Shown here one piece after another: positions 53,728-62,154 of a stretch of DNA of 64,000 nucleotides. Within the stretch, counting starts at the first letter, position 1, and each line of letters begins with the position of its first letter. This DNA is from Bacteroidales bacterium (GTDB taxonomy: Bacteria > Bacteroidota > Bacteroidia > Bacteroidales > VadinHA17). The position numbers and the translations under genes are program-made. The stretch lies in the NCBI GenBank assembly GCA_016709865.1, contig JADJLX010000001.1, positions 1 through 64,000 of the forward strand, read 5' to 3'. The notes beneath the pieces were generated by a model, which was not told where the DNA came from, did not search any database, and was given only the letters and a program-made list of their open reading frames with translations.

Positions 53728-54682
53728 AAATCACACCGGGTTTGCCATCGCCATTGCCTGGCCAGAATTATACTGCAAGCAATCAGGAGGTTGGTACGAG
53801 CCTCTGACACAATTGCTGGGTGTAAACAGGAACAATTATTACAAAGCCGGTCATGCAGCTCTTGTATTGATAGATATTTTAAACAAAAAATGTCACTATT
53901 TTGATTTTGGACGATATCACTCGCCATTTGATCATGGAAGGGTCAGAGGTTCCATTACCGATCATGATCTTGAAATGAAAACAATTCCTTTGATATCATC
54001 AGAGGGAAAAACAATAGAGAACTATACCGATATTTTAAATGAGTTGCAGCTCAATCCTGCCTGTCACGGGGAAGGAAATATACATGCCTCTTATTGCCCT
54101 ATAGATTTTAAGGAATCTTATGGTAAGGTAATTCAGATGCAGGAGGCTCATCATTGGCCATATGGACCATTCAGGTATAAAGGCAGTAATTGTTCGCGTT
54201 TTGTGAATACCGCAATACTTGCAGGCAGACCTGACTTTTGGCAGAAGGTCAGACTTAAGTGGTTAGTTCCTTTGACACCTACACCGCTTAATAATGTCAA
54301 TTCACTTAACAATAAAATTATTTTGCCTAAACTTCTTAAAACCCAGCCATTCGTGCCATTCAAAAAGCTCAATAAAGAACAGATTAAAACTACACTTCTT
54401 CAACCTGAGCGAAATCCAGTGATACCGGAGAATGCACAATGGCTAAGCGGTGAAGGTGCGGGGTCGTGGTTTGATCTCACCTTTCAGGGAGATTTATTGA
54501 GTGTGACCCGTTACTCACCAAATGGGGAAATTGAATGTTCTGGTAGTTATAAAAATACTACATCTGAGAAAATTAATTCTCTTGAAAAAATGAGAGTAAC
54601 ATATCCAAGCAATTGCAATAGAGTAACTATAACCAATGAAGATTTAAAACACACTTTCGAACGGTTTCTCAACACTTTATAG
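53717..54682 (+). CDS. DUF6695-like protein with papain-like (NlpC-type) features
   Basis: 321 residues, no signal peptide. I recall a Bacteroidota family of this pattern as DUF6695. The N-terminal ~200 residues have YYKAGHAALVLIDI with His, then HYFDFGRYHSPFDHG, and YKGSNCSRFVNTAILAG with a Cys followed by hydrophobic helix residues. His and Cys in these settings resemble permuted NlpC/P60 or LRAT-like hydrolases, but the order and catalytic set are not proven. The C-terminal part is a separate beta-rich segment (GEGAGSWFDLTFQGDLLSVT). It overlaps the decarboxylase end by 11 nt and is the last cargo gene; its end overlaps that of the convergent coupling protein gene. Confidence 0.5.
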   Translation: MKRKNHTGFAIAIAWPELYCKQSGGWYEPLTQLLGVNRNNYYKAGHAALVLIDILNKKCHYFDFGRYHSPFDHGRVRGSITDHDLEMKTIPLISSEGKTIENYTDILNELQLNPACHGEGNIHASYCPIDFKESYGKVIQMQEAHHWPYGPFRYKGSNCSRFVNTAILAGRPDFWQKVRLKWLVPLTPTPLNNVNSLNNKIILPKLLKTQPFVPFKKLNKEQIKTTLLQPERNPVIPENAQWLSGEGAGSWFDLTFQGDLLSVTRYSPNGEIECSGSYKNTTSEKINSLEKMRVTYPSNCNRVTITNEDLKHTFERFLNTL

Positions 54683-56308
54683 GTTCTTCACCTCATTCAT
54701 TATCCGATTAAAATTATCGTTCAGATCCTTTTCAGTGATATGATGTTTCACTTTTAACTCCAATCTTTTAAAAGGATAAAGGTCAAAATTATAGAGTTTG
54801 TCTTTACCGTCAGCAAAAACAAAGAATTGTCCCTGCGTTAACCCGGTGAAATCTTGGTTCTTATATTTGGATGTTTCCCTTGTTCCCTCCGATGTTCTGG
54901 TATCACCGCCAATAACGGAATTAGTAAAGGATCTGGAAATAGTTCTTTTCTCAATTTCCTCGCTTATGTTTTTGTAGTATCTTACACTATCAGGGTCATT
55001 AGCTTTTCCAATCATTTGATATGAAAGGTTTGCTAGAAGCGAGCTTGTAATAACATCCCCATAATTTTCTCTTGCCAGTGCCCTATCCTGTGTAGAAAAT
55101 ACTGTAGCAATATTATAGCTTCTCATCGTTGCTGGGATCTTTGAAATTCCATCAATATAAAAAGTAGTTCCTTCATCAAACAGTAGGAAACTTGCTGGCC
55201 GGTTCCTGATCTGCATACTATTTATTGCTGTGCTTATTATTACTGAAATAAACGGTGCATTTATTCTTTCAAGCCTTGGATCATTTACGATGCTTAAAAA
55301 TGTCGGGTTCTCTGGATTGTTTATGTCAAGATCCACGTCGTTTGCACTCATCACCCAAAATATTGTGGGAAGAGCAAGATCAGTTAAAGGTAGCGAGAGA
55401 GAAGCCTTAACACCTGCCACCTGATTTTCAGAGATAAGGGAATCAATCAGCGGAGATCCTATTGCTCTTGAATATGGATTTTCTGAGATAAAGTCAACAA
55501 TTTCTGTTGGCGTTTTCACGAGGCACAAAGCAACGGCGTGAGGGAGAGTACACATTTCAGGGTAATCTACCTTAAGCCGCCAAATAACAGCTGCAAGTGT
55601 CGGCTCTGGGATTTTGTCAAAGAAACTGCTTCCTGATTCCTTAACGTTGTCTACTTTCTTTAGATTTGCAAAGATAAGCTTCGTCTGTTGTCTAAGGTGC
55701 TGCTCAGTTGGTATGTACTTTGGGAGAAACGGGTTTACCCGATCCGAATACATTGGTGAGTGTGGTATAATAGTTGCCTGTTTTATTGTGGAATTCTGAA
55801 AGAAAAAATGGGCTATTTCTGTTATCTCCCCATTTTTGTAATCATAACAAAGACAGGGAATGTTTCTTTCTCCGGCATGTTTAAGAATTGGGACAAACCC
55901 ACTTTCTGTTTTTCCACTACCAGCACTACCGAAAATGGCTATTCCCCTTTTTATATTCTGCATTATAAGCGGAGAAGAGTTTCTTATTGGAAACTTTACA
56001 CTCCAAATGGGGTCTGTTTTCCCTGCATCATTCAGGAAATTGGTTTCGGTTAATATTAAAAAGATAATTGAAAGAAGGCAAGCCAAAATAAAAATTGCCA
56101 GATGTAGTGGCAGACTGTAAGTGAAAAAAACGTTAAAAAACAAGTAAACAAGGATCTGAATGAGGAGAATTAGTAGAATTCTCAAGTATAGCTTAATCTT
56201 ATAGGAAAGTACCAGGAATTGAAGCAATGAAACAACCAAAACAACCACAGTTAAAATAAGCTTTGAAACAAGCGTAAGCTGTTGAAAATAATTAATTATG
56301 TGTTCCAT
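54677..56308 (-). CDS. VirD4-type conjugative coupling protein
   Basis: 543 residues. Three membrane helices occupy about 13-90. The cytoplasmic ATPase has Walker A IFGSAGSGKTESGFVP (about residues 126-141), Walker B FLLFDEGTTFYI, and the RecA-like segments ATVFSTQDRALARENYG and SSLLANLSYQMIGKA. VirD4/TraD-like proteins bring the relaxase-DNA complex to the secretion channel. This one is 10 nt downstream of the relaxase gene, so it forms a mobilisation unit with it. It differs from the VirB4-like ATPase at 11033. Its 3' end abuts the cargo on a convergent border. Confidence 0.87.
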   Translation of the reverse strand: MEHIINYFQQLTLVSKLILTVVVLVVSLLQFLVLSYKIKLYLRILLILLIQILVYLFFNVFFTYSLPLHLAIFILACLLSIIFLILTETNFLNDAGKTDPIWSVKFPIRNSSPLIMQNIKRGIAIFGSAGSGKTESGFVPILKHAGERNIPCLCYDYKNGEITEIAHFFFQNSTIKQATIIPHSPMYSDRVNPFLPKYIPTEQHLRQQTKLIFANLKKVDNVKESGSSFFDKIPEPTLAAVIWRLKVDYPEMCTLPHAVALCLVKTPTEIVDFISENPYSRAIGSPLIDSLISENQVAGVKASLSLPLTDLALPTIFWVMSANDVDLDINNPENPTFLSIVNDPRLERINAPFISVIISTAINSMQIRNRPASFLLFDEGTTFYIDGISKIPATMRSYNIATVFSTQDRALARENYGDVITSSLLANLSYQMIGKANDPDSVRYYKNISEEIEKRTISRSFTNSVIGGDTRTSEGTRETSKYKNQDFTGLTQGQFFVFADGKDKLYNFDLYPFKRLELKVKHHITEKDLNDNFNRIMNEVKNL

Positions 56309-56317
56309 TTACAATAA

Positions 56318-57322
56318 TTAAAGACCTGTATTCAAGGTCGTTGTTAAAACCTTTTTGCCAATATCCAGGACTATCTTTGATGGGTTGTAGGCATAATTAA
56401 TTGCTTTCATACACTCTTTGGCTCCCGGTACTTGTTTAAAAACTGCCGAGAGTGCGTCGAGGGGATCTTTTGCATTTGCCATGTTTGAAACTGTATTTAC
56501 TACCTGTGAAGCTTTATTATATTCTTTTACCAGAGGGACATCTCTTGCGATACTCATTGTAAGACTTTTTGCGATACTCCTCATTCGATTCTTCATTGTG
56601 TGATAATGAGAAAATTTATGATGCTGTAACCTCTTATAATCGAAATTTGTATCAAAACTTTTTTCGCAGTTTTGAACAAATTTCATCCTGTCAAATCCAA
56701 TCTGGACCTCTTTACCATTTAGGATATTCTTAGAGTTCTTTGCATTTGCCATGGGACTTAAGCGAATCTTCCTGGATCGATCCATTCTTGAGACAACAAT
56801 GTGAACATGAGTTTGTAGTCCCTCCTTCATATCTCCCGCTTTATACAAACCCTCCTTCACTTCCGCAGAATCTCTGCCATAATACCGGGAATGTTCGACT
56901 TTCCCAAAATAAACAAGGTCGTTTCCGGATATTCCTCTGTTAAAATTATTAGCGTACTGATCCATGACAACCCTTGTGTAGTCTTTAATAGCTTCTTTGT
57001 AACGCTTAAACTCGATAGAGGTTAGTTGTGAGATGTTCTTTATATCTCTCCCGGATACAGTTTTACAGATGTGCTTCAATTCTTCCTTGCTGGGATTAAC
57101 TGTAATCATATAAAACTTGATTTCATCTTTCCCAAGCTTTCCTTTGTTATTATCGATTGTGCTTTGAGCTGTACAAAAAGAAACATCGCTTGTGTTTTGA
57201 TCAAAAAATTTCTCCTGACTGAAGATATCCTTCTCCTGGTTCTCCTTCTCCAAATAATTAATCAGGTCGTTGCAACTACCCCTGTTATTATCCTTTTTTG
57301 ATGAATGGATCTTAACGTACAT
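56318..57322 (-). CDS. Relaxase/mobilisation nickase (MobB/BtgB-like, DUF5712)
   Basis: 334 residues. The metal-binding His motif QTHVHIVVSRMDRSRKI is at about 171-187. It is preceded by IKFYMITVNPSKEELK, and a likely catalytic Tyr lies in the N-terminal part. The sequence resembles the BtgB-type relaxases of Bacteroides transfer factors. These enzymes nick the transfer origin and pilot the strand to the recipient. Its start overlaps the stop of the BtgA-like gene by one base (TGATG). No oriT could be fixed, though the 57928-58270 gap is the natural place to look. Confidence 0.82.
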   Translation of the reverse strand: MYVKIHSSKKDNNRGSCNDLINYLEKENQEKDIFSQEKFFDQNTSDVSFCTAQSTIDNNKGKLGKDEIKFYMITVNPSKEELKHICKTVSGRDIKNISQLTSIEFKRYKEAIKDYTRVVMDQYANNFNRGISGNDLVYFGKVEHSRYYGRDSAEVKEGLYKAGDMKEGLQTHVHIVVSRMDRSRKIRLSPMANAKNSKNILNGKEVQIGFDRMKFVQNCEKSFDTNFDYKRLQHHKFSHYHTMKNRMRSIAKSLTMSIARDVPLVKEYNKASQVVNTVSNMANAKDPLDALSAVFKQVPGAKECMKAINYAYNPSKIVLDIGKKVLTTTLNTGL

Positions 57323-57927
57323 CAGAGTGTTTTTAGATATTTTCTGTATTCATTAATATCACCAATTGGAAGCTCAATAACCGGTTTTCTATTAAGTCCT
57401 GTAGATTTTTCTTCCGTATGAGAAAGTATGTTTTCCAGATAACCTTTGGTCGTTTTTAATTTCAATTCAACTTTATTAAGCTTCTCCTGGAGCAATTTAT
57501 ACTCTTCGGATTGTTGATCAATTTTTAAATTTTCACTGATAAGCGGTACTGTCTTTTCATCCTTAACATTTTCATTTGAGATGGGAAAAGATTTAACCTT
57601 AGTTTGGCCGGAGGCATCTCCTTTTCTTGGAGCCTCTTCTTCAATGTACGTTACAAAACGTGCAATCAAAGTATCCATTTTCCCGAAGGTGGGTTTAATA
57701 AAATCATTCTCCTGCTTGCGCATGAATGATATTATCGTATCCCGGAATTTCTTAAGTTCTTCCGCCGGTGAAAGTACCTGCAGGTCTTTAGGATTTACCC
57801 CCGTTGTGTCAAAGTATTTGGCCATTGCTTCAGCAAAATCTTTTTGACTCATTTCGAATTTGTCGGCCAGGCGGTCAATAATTATTTTGCTCTTTGGAGT
57901 TATGCTTATTGTGACGTATTTTTGCAT
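57322..57927 (-). CDS. BfmA/BtgA family mobilisation protein
   Basis: 201 residues. The N-terminus is a ribbon-helix-helix-like DNA-binding domain (MQKYVTISITPKSKIIIDRL, then KFEMSQKDFAEAMAKYF). The centre holds RKQENDFIKPTFGKMDTLIA and the C-terminal half has a coiled coil (EYKLLQEKLNKVELKLKTTK). This is the plan of BfmA/BtgA proteins, which bind oriT together with the relaxase. It is the first gene of the mobilisation operon, with a -7-like TATATTTG box on the minus strand at 57959-57966. Confidence 0.85.
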   Translation of the reverse strand: MQKYVTISITPKSKIIIDRLADKFEMSQKDFAEAMAKYFDTTGVNPKDLQVLSPAEELKKFRDTIISFMRKQENDFIKPTFGKMDTLIARFVTYIEEEAPRKGDASGQTKVKSFPISNENVKDEKTVPLISENLKIDQQSEEYKLLQEKLNKVELKLKTTKGYLENILSHTEEKSTGLNRKPVIELPIGDINEYRKYLKTL

Positions 57928-58270
57928 AAAATAATTATTAATTAATTAGATTTTCACACAAATATATTGATTTTATTGGAGTTTAAAAATATATATCATT
58001 ATTTACTAATTATAATTATTTTTTAATTACTTGATTATCAGGCGTAGCATGATAGCAGAATCAGGTTTGCCTGATTCCATCTTGCTTTCCTTAAGAAACA
58101 CTTCTATACAACGTGAATATTGGGTTTTACTAACTTTATTTTTACTACTTGCATTAGTACCGTAGGGAATTTTCTTAGCTCAATAAATTCTGGGGAAATG
58201 AAAAAAAGAGATCCTCATTTGAAGATCTCTCAATTACAATTTTGAATGCTTTTGTTCAAATTCAATAATC
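57928..58270. other. AT-rich gap: mob promoter, candidate oriT and terminator
   Basis: No gene is supported. The mob operon promoter is on the minus strand, with TATATTTG at 57959-57966 (reads TAnnTTTG), but no convincing -33 element. The stretch 57930-58030 is very rich in AT. The 3' end holds the terminator of the gene at 58271-58774, listed separately. An origin of transfer next to the BtgA-like gene is likely, but I see no diagnostic nick motif. Confidence 0.45.
58199..58230 (-). terminator. Rho-independent terminator of the 58271-58774 gene
   Basis: On the minus strand: AGAGATC (58230-58224), loop of 10, GATCTCT (58213-58207), then a run of seven T. A clear intrinsic terminator for the exported protein gene upstream of it. 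Confidence 0.88.
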
Positions 58271-58774
58271 CTAGTTTATAAGCTTTACTCCAAAAAGATT
58301 AACAGAATTACTATTCTTAAAACAAATTCCATATTGACCAGGAGTAAACCGTGGAACAGTAATTAAGTATGAACTGGTCCCGTACTTTTTTGCTTTAAAC
58401 TCTACCTTTTCAGATTTTGAAGTGTTCCAGACTCTTTTGGTGTTTTCAATTTTCATTTTAACAATACTTACCAGGTCATTTGGATTAATTGAATTATCTG
58501 AAACCCGGACAATAAACTGTGAATTTAAAGAATCCACAGAGACAGTGGAACAACACATTTTAAATTCTAATATCAACTGCGTTGTCATGTATTTAATTTT
58601 TGGATTTACTGCAGTCTGATGTTCCAGTAGGATACCGTAACCTATAGAATCATTTACAAAAATTGCGGTCTCGGAAAAATCTGGCTCGATTATTCTGACA
58701 TTTTTGAACTTTTGACAATAAGCCTGAGCTAGTGAAAAAAATAAAAACGATATGATTAATAAATTCCTTTTCAT
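58271..58774 (-). CDS. Exported protein of unknown function
   Basis: 167 residues. The signal peptide is MKRNLLIISFLFFSLAQAYC with cleavage near YCQ. The mature part looks like a beta-sandwich: IIEPDFSETAIFVNDSIGYG, AKKYGTSSYLITVPRFTPGQ and the end GICFKNSNSVNLFGVKLIN. I do not recognise a family. A pair of adjacent cysteines (MCCST) lies in the middle. The gene is a separate unit, with a strong terminator after it and 9 nt to the stop of the small gene upstream. It may be an ICE accessory surface or lipid-binding protein. Confidence 0.65.
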   Translation of the reverse strand: MKRNLLIISFLFFSLAQAYCQKFKNVRIIEPDFSETAIFVNDSIGYGILLEHQTAVNPKIKYMTTQLILEFKMCCSTVSVDSLNSQFIVRVSDNSINPNDLVSIVKMKIENTKRVWNTSKSEKVEFKAKKYGTSSYLITVPRFTPGQYGICFKNSNSVNLFGVKLIN

Positions 58775-58783
58775 GATCTTTTG

Positions 58784-58981
58784 CTAAGATACATCTTTCT
58801 TAGTTTGATATTTTATCTCCTCCGAATCTTCCTGAATTGGCATGTGACTATCTTCATCAGGGATTGGGTAAAGTTTCGGTTTCTTCTTAATACCATTTTT
58901 CTCAGATCCTGGTTCCTTAGACAAAAAGGCGTTTTCCTCAATTAGCTTCTTCTCCAGATTTCGTATTTTTTTATTTTCCAC
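58784..58981 (-). CDS. Small charged hypothetical protein
   Basis: 65 residues: MENKKIRNLEKKLIEENAFL, then a lysine- and acid-rich stretch with PKLYPIPDEDSHMPIQEDS. There is no membrane segment or signal. It lies between the exported protein gene and the recombinase gene, 20 nt downstream of the latter, and may be translated from the same transcript. Real or not is uncertain. Confidence 0.45.
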   Translation of the reverse strand: MENKKIRNLEKKLIEENAFLSKEPGSEKNGIKKKPKLYPIPDEDSHMPIQEDSEEIKYQTKKDVS

Positions 58982-59001
58982 TGTCTTATTGTTTTGAAAA
59001 C

Positions 59002-59589
59002 TTACCTGCTTTTTGTAAAACCATTAACTATTACACCCTCATTTCTGAGATATTGATATATTGTTGATCTGCTTATATTTAGATTATCCTCAATAAAATT
59101 AATTGTATTTTTCTGATTATAGAGCGCAACAACAGCAGAAGCTTTCTTTTTGTTGTAAGATCCGGCCGGTCTTCCTCCCTTCATACCTCGTGCCCTGGCT
59201 GCTTCTATTCCTTTAATTGTTCTTTCTCTTAGCACGTTTACTTCCATAGTTTTAAGAATGGCAATAATTTGAAATATTGCCTCTCCCATTGGGCTTGATG
59301 TATCAAAAATCCCCTCAGATAAACTTTTAAATGTTATGTCCTTCTCTTTAAAATCATTTAATAGGATTATCAGTTCTCTCGTAGTTCGGCCCAATCTGTC
59401 TACACTAAAAACTATTAAAGTGTCACCAGGTCTGATTTGTTCAAGTAGTTTTAAAAGTTCGGGCCTTTTTGGAGATCTACCGGAAACTTTCTCCTGAAAG
59501 ATCTTGTCCGAACCGGCTTTTTTAAGAGCATCGATTTGCAAATTCAAATTCTGTTCCTTAGTAGAAACCCGGGCATACCCAAAAATCAT
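59002..59589 (-). CDS. Serine recombinase (resolvase/invertase type)
   Basis: 195 residues. The catalytic Ser is in FGYARVSTKEQNLNLQIDAL (Ser about 9), followed by VFSVDRLGRTTRELIILL with the family arginines, and SPMGEAIFQIIAILKTMEVN. The C-terminal helix-turn-helix is INFIEDNLNISRSTIYQYLR. The size suits small resolvases and invertases, not large integrases, so it more likely resolves dimers or inverts a segment than inserts the element. The 59590-59700 region before it contains dyads and repeats that look like res subsites. Confidence 0.9.
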   Translation of the reverse strand: MIFGYARVSTKEQNLNLQIDALKKAGSDKIFQEKVSGRSPKRPELLKLLEQIRPGDTLIVFSVDRLGRTTRELIILLNDFKEKDITFKSLSEGIFDTSSPMGEAIFQIIAILKTMEVNVLRERTIKGIEAARARGMKGGRPAGSYNKKKASAVVALYNQKNTINFIEDNLNISRSTIYQYLRNEGVIVNGFTKSR

Positions 59590-59822
59590 AATAGTTCTAA
59601 TATATGTACCAGCAAAGATAAAAAGAACTTTGATTAATAAAAAGCGATTAATCGAACTTTTTATTAGTAATATATGTGGTTTTAAATAGTTTGATTAAAT
59701 GGTCGTTAAATGAAACTTCACGAAAACGTCTTTAAGTATTCAATTATATTTATTCGGCTCTATACCTAATAGAAATTTACCGGATAAGTATATAATCACT
59801 TTTGGTTCGCACCAAGCAAAAT
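59590..59822. other. Res-like control region upstream of the serine recombinase
   Basis: No gene. TAATATATGT occurs at 59598-59607 and again at 59668-59677. An imperfect dyad AAAAAGAAC-TTTGATTAAT ... ATTAATCGAACTTTTT spans about 59620-59662, and TTTGATTAA recurs at 59690. This arrangement of related sites before a resolvase gene is typical of res sites and of autoregulation. The remaining ~120 nt to the end of the DGQHR gene are AT-rich and featureless. Confidence 0.45.
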
Positions 59823-61130
59823 TCATTTCAGTATCATCGTTATAATATCTGAATATAAAAGATTTATTGTTCCACTGGTAAATGGATATCTCTTCTGTTC
59901 ACCTGTATCTGCCCAATTAATCTTTTGTGCTTTTGACAAATAAGCTTCGTATGTTGTTTTATCATCTCTTTTTTCCTCTGGAATAATCTTTAATAAATCA
60001 AATAAAACTTTAAGTAAAGCCTGAAAACCTACATTTGTATGTAAGATGTTTGAAATATTACCATCAGTATTTATTTCCCAAAATGAATTTCCATTTTGAT
60101 CTATAAAGGAGTTTCTTACAGCATTAAAATATGAGTATAGTATCCGAACAATCATATAATCCTGATTATTAGCATAATATTTTCTAAATGTTAGGTTTTT
60201 GGGATTTACTTTTAACTCTGTCCTCTTTTTAAATCGATCTGTCTCTGCTTCTCTGGAGTTATTTGAAATGTCATTTAAAATAGATTTTACCATAGTAGCT
60301 TGGGATAAAGGAACGATCAACCCTTTCTTATAATTACCACCTACTAATTTAATTCTATTAAAAAATGGAGAGTTTTCAATTCCATTTAATGCAAGAACTA
60401 CTTCTAATGAAGTTTTTTGAGGAGAATCATCTTTAGTTAACCCATATAGGCTATACACTAAGTTCTCAGGCACTTTTGTTTGAGTTTTATTAATAGTGGA
60501 AAATATCATAGCTTGATATTCTAATGTTGGATCAATAAAGAATGTAACCAAAAGTTCAAAACTTAATAACCTATCCAATAGTTTTTGCTGATACTCAAGT
60601 TTTTTTATTAAAACATCATTTGTACTCGATTTTAGTACTTGTGAAAGATCGTTTATCTCAGAATTAAGCCTTTCAATTGCTCTTTCAATCCCTTTAATCC
60701 TATGTTGTCCATCTATTATGGTAAGATATACCGTACCATCTTCTTTTTCAAGTTCGGCCTTTACAATCTGATTTAGAGTCAACTTTATGGTTCCATCTTC
60801 ATCACTGAAATCATCAATTACCTGACTCGGTATAGCAATTACAATATTAGTTGGAAACATTGCATTAGGATCACTAGTTAAAAAGTCTGCAATTCTTTCC
60901 ACTTTACTACTATTAGTTCTCCTTTGTATTTCAGGATTGTATATAGGCTTTATTTGATTCTGATTCTCAAATACTTTTTGATCACCATCAACCTCCTCAA
61001 ATCCAACAATTAAATGTTGAGTATATTTAGTAAAGTTTCTTATTTGCCGAATTTGGAAAGTACCAATCAGGAACTCTTGGTTATTCTGAATAACTCGTTT
61101 TGCAGTTATAAAATTGTTATTTGAGGTCAT
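59823..61130 (-). CDS. DGQHR-domain (DndB-like) protein
   Basis: 435 residues. The DGQHR motif is TIIDGQHRIKGIERAIERLN at about 137-156. It is preceded by NPEIQRRTNSSKVERIADFL and followed by FSTINKTQTKVPENLVYSLYG, the pattern of DndB. In phosphorothioation (Dnd) systems DndB represses the operon; related DGQHR proteins occur in other defence islands. It overlaps the membrane-protein gene by 14 nt and is the last gene of the operon. Because dndC, dndE and a cysteine desulfurase are not in the window, a complete modification system is not shown. Confidence 0.78.
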   Translation of the reverse strand: MTSNNNFITAKRVIQNNQEFLIGTFQIRQIRNFTKYTQHLIVGFEEVDGDQKVFENQNQIKPIYNPEIQRRTNSSKVERIADFLTSDPNAMFPTNIVIAIPSQVIDDFSDEDGTIKLTLNQIVKAELEKEDGTVYLTIIDGQHRIKGIERAIERLNSEINDLSQVLKSSTNDVLIKKLEYQQKLLDRLLSFELLVTFFIDPTLEYQAMIFSTINKTQTKVPENLVYSLYGLTKDDSPQKTSLEVVLALNGIENSPFFNRIKLVGGNYKKGLIVPLSQATMVKSILNDISNNSREAETDRFKKRTELKVNPKNLTFRKYYANNQDYMIVRILYSYFNAVRNSFIDQNGNSFWEINTDGNISNILHTNVGFQALLKVLFDLLKIIPEEKRDDKTTYEAYLSKAQKINWADTGEQKRYPFTSGTINLLYSDIITMILK

Positions 61131-61671
61131 CTACTGAATTTTTTAATTCATTAACATTGTCAATTACATCTTCTCCATAACTTTTACCTACTAACTCATC
61201 TCTTGTTAAAAAGATTCTTTTTCCAATTCCCATAGAGAAGTATAAAATTAGAAATGAAGTAACTACTACAAATACTATTTTCGGCCATGTATCAATAGCA
61301 AAAGCTATCTGTATAAAGTAAATTATTGTTCCTAAAATCAATAATAAACAGAGATATACTATTAACTTAATTCTTAAGCGAATAATTTGTGATTCAATTT
61401 TTACATTTTTTAGCCTTACCGAATTAATAAGAAATATAGACATGCTAAAAAGTATATTAATTCCTAATAATGAAAATGATCCATTTAGAAACAAATTGTG
61501 AAAGGAGACTCTATCATCCGGCAAAAAACTTAGGCAAAAAGTAGGGATAAGTATTATAATACATGGGGCAAATTCATTAATTATTCGCCAAACCTTTATT
61601 TCATCAGAAAATTCACCGAGCTGCTTATCAAAAACTTCGTTTTGTTCCTTATTAAATAGTATTGAAACCAT
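61117..61671 (-). CDS. Four-helix membrane protein in Dnd-like operon
   Basis: 184 residues with four hydrophobic segments: about 35-52 (CIIILIPTFCLSFL), 64-84 (LLGINILFSMSIFLINSV), 103-125 (LIVYLCLLLILGTIIYF) and 131-150 (IVFVVVTSFLILYFSMGI). Both ends are hydrophilic and predicted cytoplasmic. No family is recognised. It is encoded between the small protein at 61723 and the DGQHR protein with a 14-nt overlap to the latter, so it is part of the operon. Membrane proteins in defence operons often act as toxic effectors, but this is only a hypothesis here. Confidence 0.65.
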   Translation of the reverse strand: MVSILFNKEQNEVFDKQLGEFSDEIKVWRIINEFAPCIIILIPTFCLSFLPDDRVSFHNLFLNGSFSLLGINILFSMSIFLINSVRLKNVKIESQIIRLRIKLIVYLCLLLILGTIIYFIQIAFAIDTWPKIVFVVVTSFLILYFSMGIGKRIFLTRDELVGKSYGEDVIDNVNELKNSVDDLK

Positions 61672-61722
61672 CTAGATATAATTTAATATTAAACTTCTAC
61701 AATTTTTAAATATTGGTTTTTA

Positions 61723-62154
61723 CTACCCCAGAAATCTCTTTTGGATTTCATAAATTAAACTTTCTGTATTCTGATAAGCTAAAGGATCAAGAGCCATTTC
61801 TTTATGAATTAAATCAAGACCTCCATTCGAATGCAATTCGATATTCTTTTTAAGTTCTTCAGGTGTTTTAAGAATATCAAATGATTTGACAGATTCAATA
61901 GCCATTAAAATTAACAGTTTTTGATGAGGATCTTTTACCATCTGCCATCTGAATGGAGGATTATGATATCGTTTTTCGATATCTTTTTGGCACTGATTCA
62001 GGTATCCTAGAATCGCCCCCCAAACAAATAATTCCCACATAGTCGGAAAGGTCAATTCTTTTTTTGACTTACCAGTCTCAGACTGACAGAGTCTTTTATA
62101 GGTGTTTTCGTAATGAAAAGAATCTATATTCATAAATACAGTTGGCTCTATCAT
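61723..62154 (-). CDS. Small protein resembling phosphorothioation-associated protein 4
   Basis: 143 residues, soluble. The sequence has TFPTMWELFVWGAILGYLNQ, then FRWQMVKDPHQKLLILMAIE and near the end ELHSNGGLDLIHKEM. This order of an aromatic alpha-helix, a middle KLLILMAIE helix and a final NGGL motif recalls the family named DNA phosphorothioation-associated protein 4, as far as I can judge from memory. It overlaps the ATPase gene by 4 nt and stands 51 nt before the membrane-protein gene. The function of that family is unknown. Confidence 0.5.
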   Translation of the reverse strand: MIEPTVFMNIDSFHYENTYKRLCQSETGKSKKELTFPTMWELFVWGAILGYLNQCQKDIEKRYHNPPFRWQMVKDPHQKLLILMAIESVKSFDILKTPEELKKNIELHSNGGLDLIHKEMALDPLAYQNTESLIYEIQKRFLG

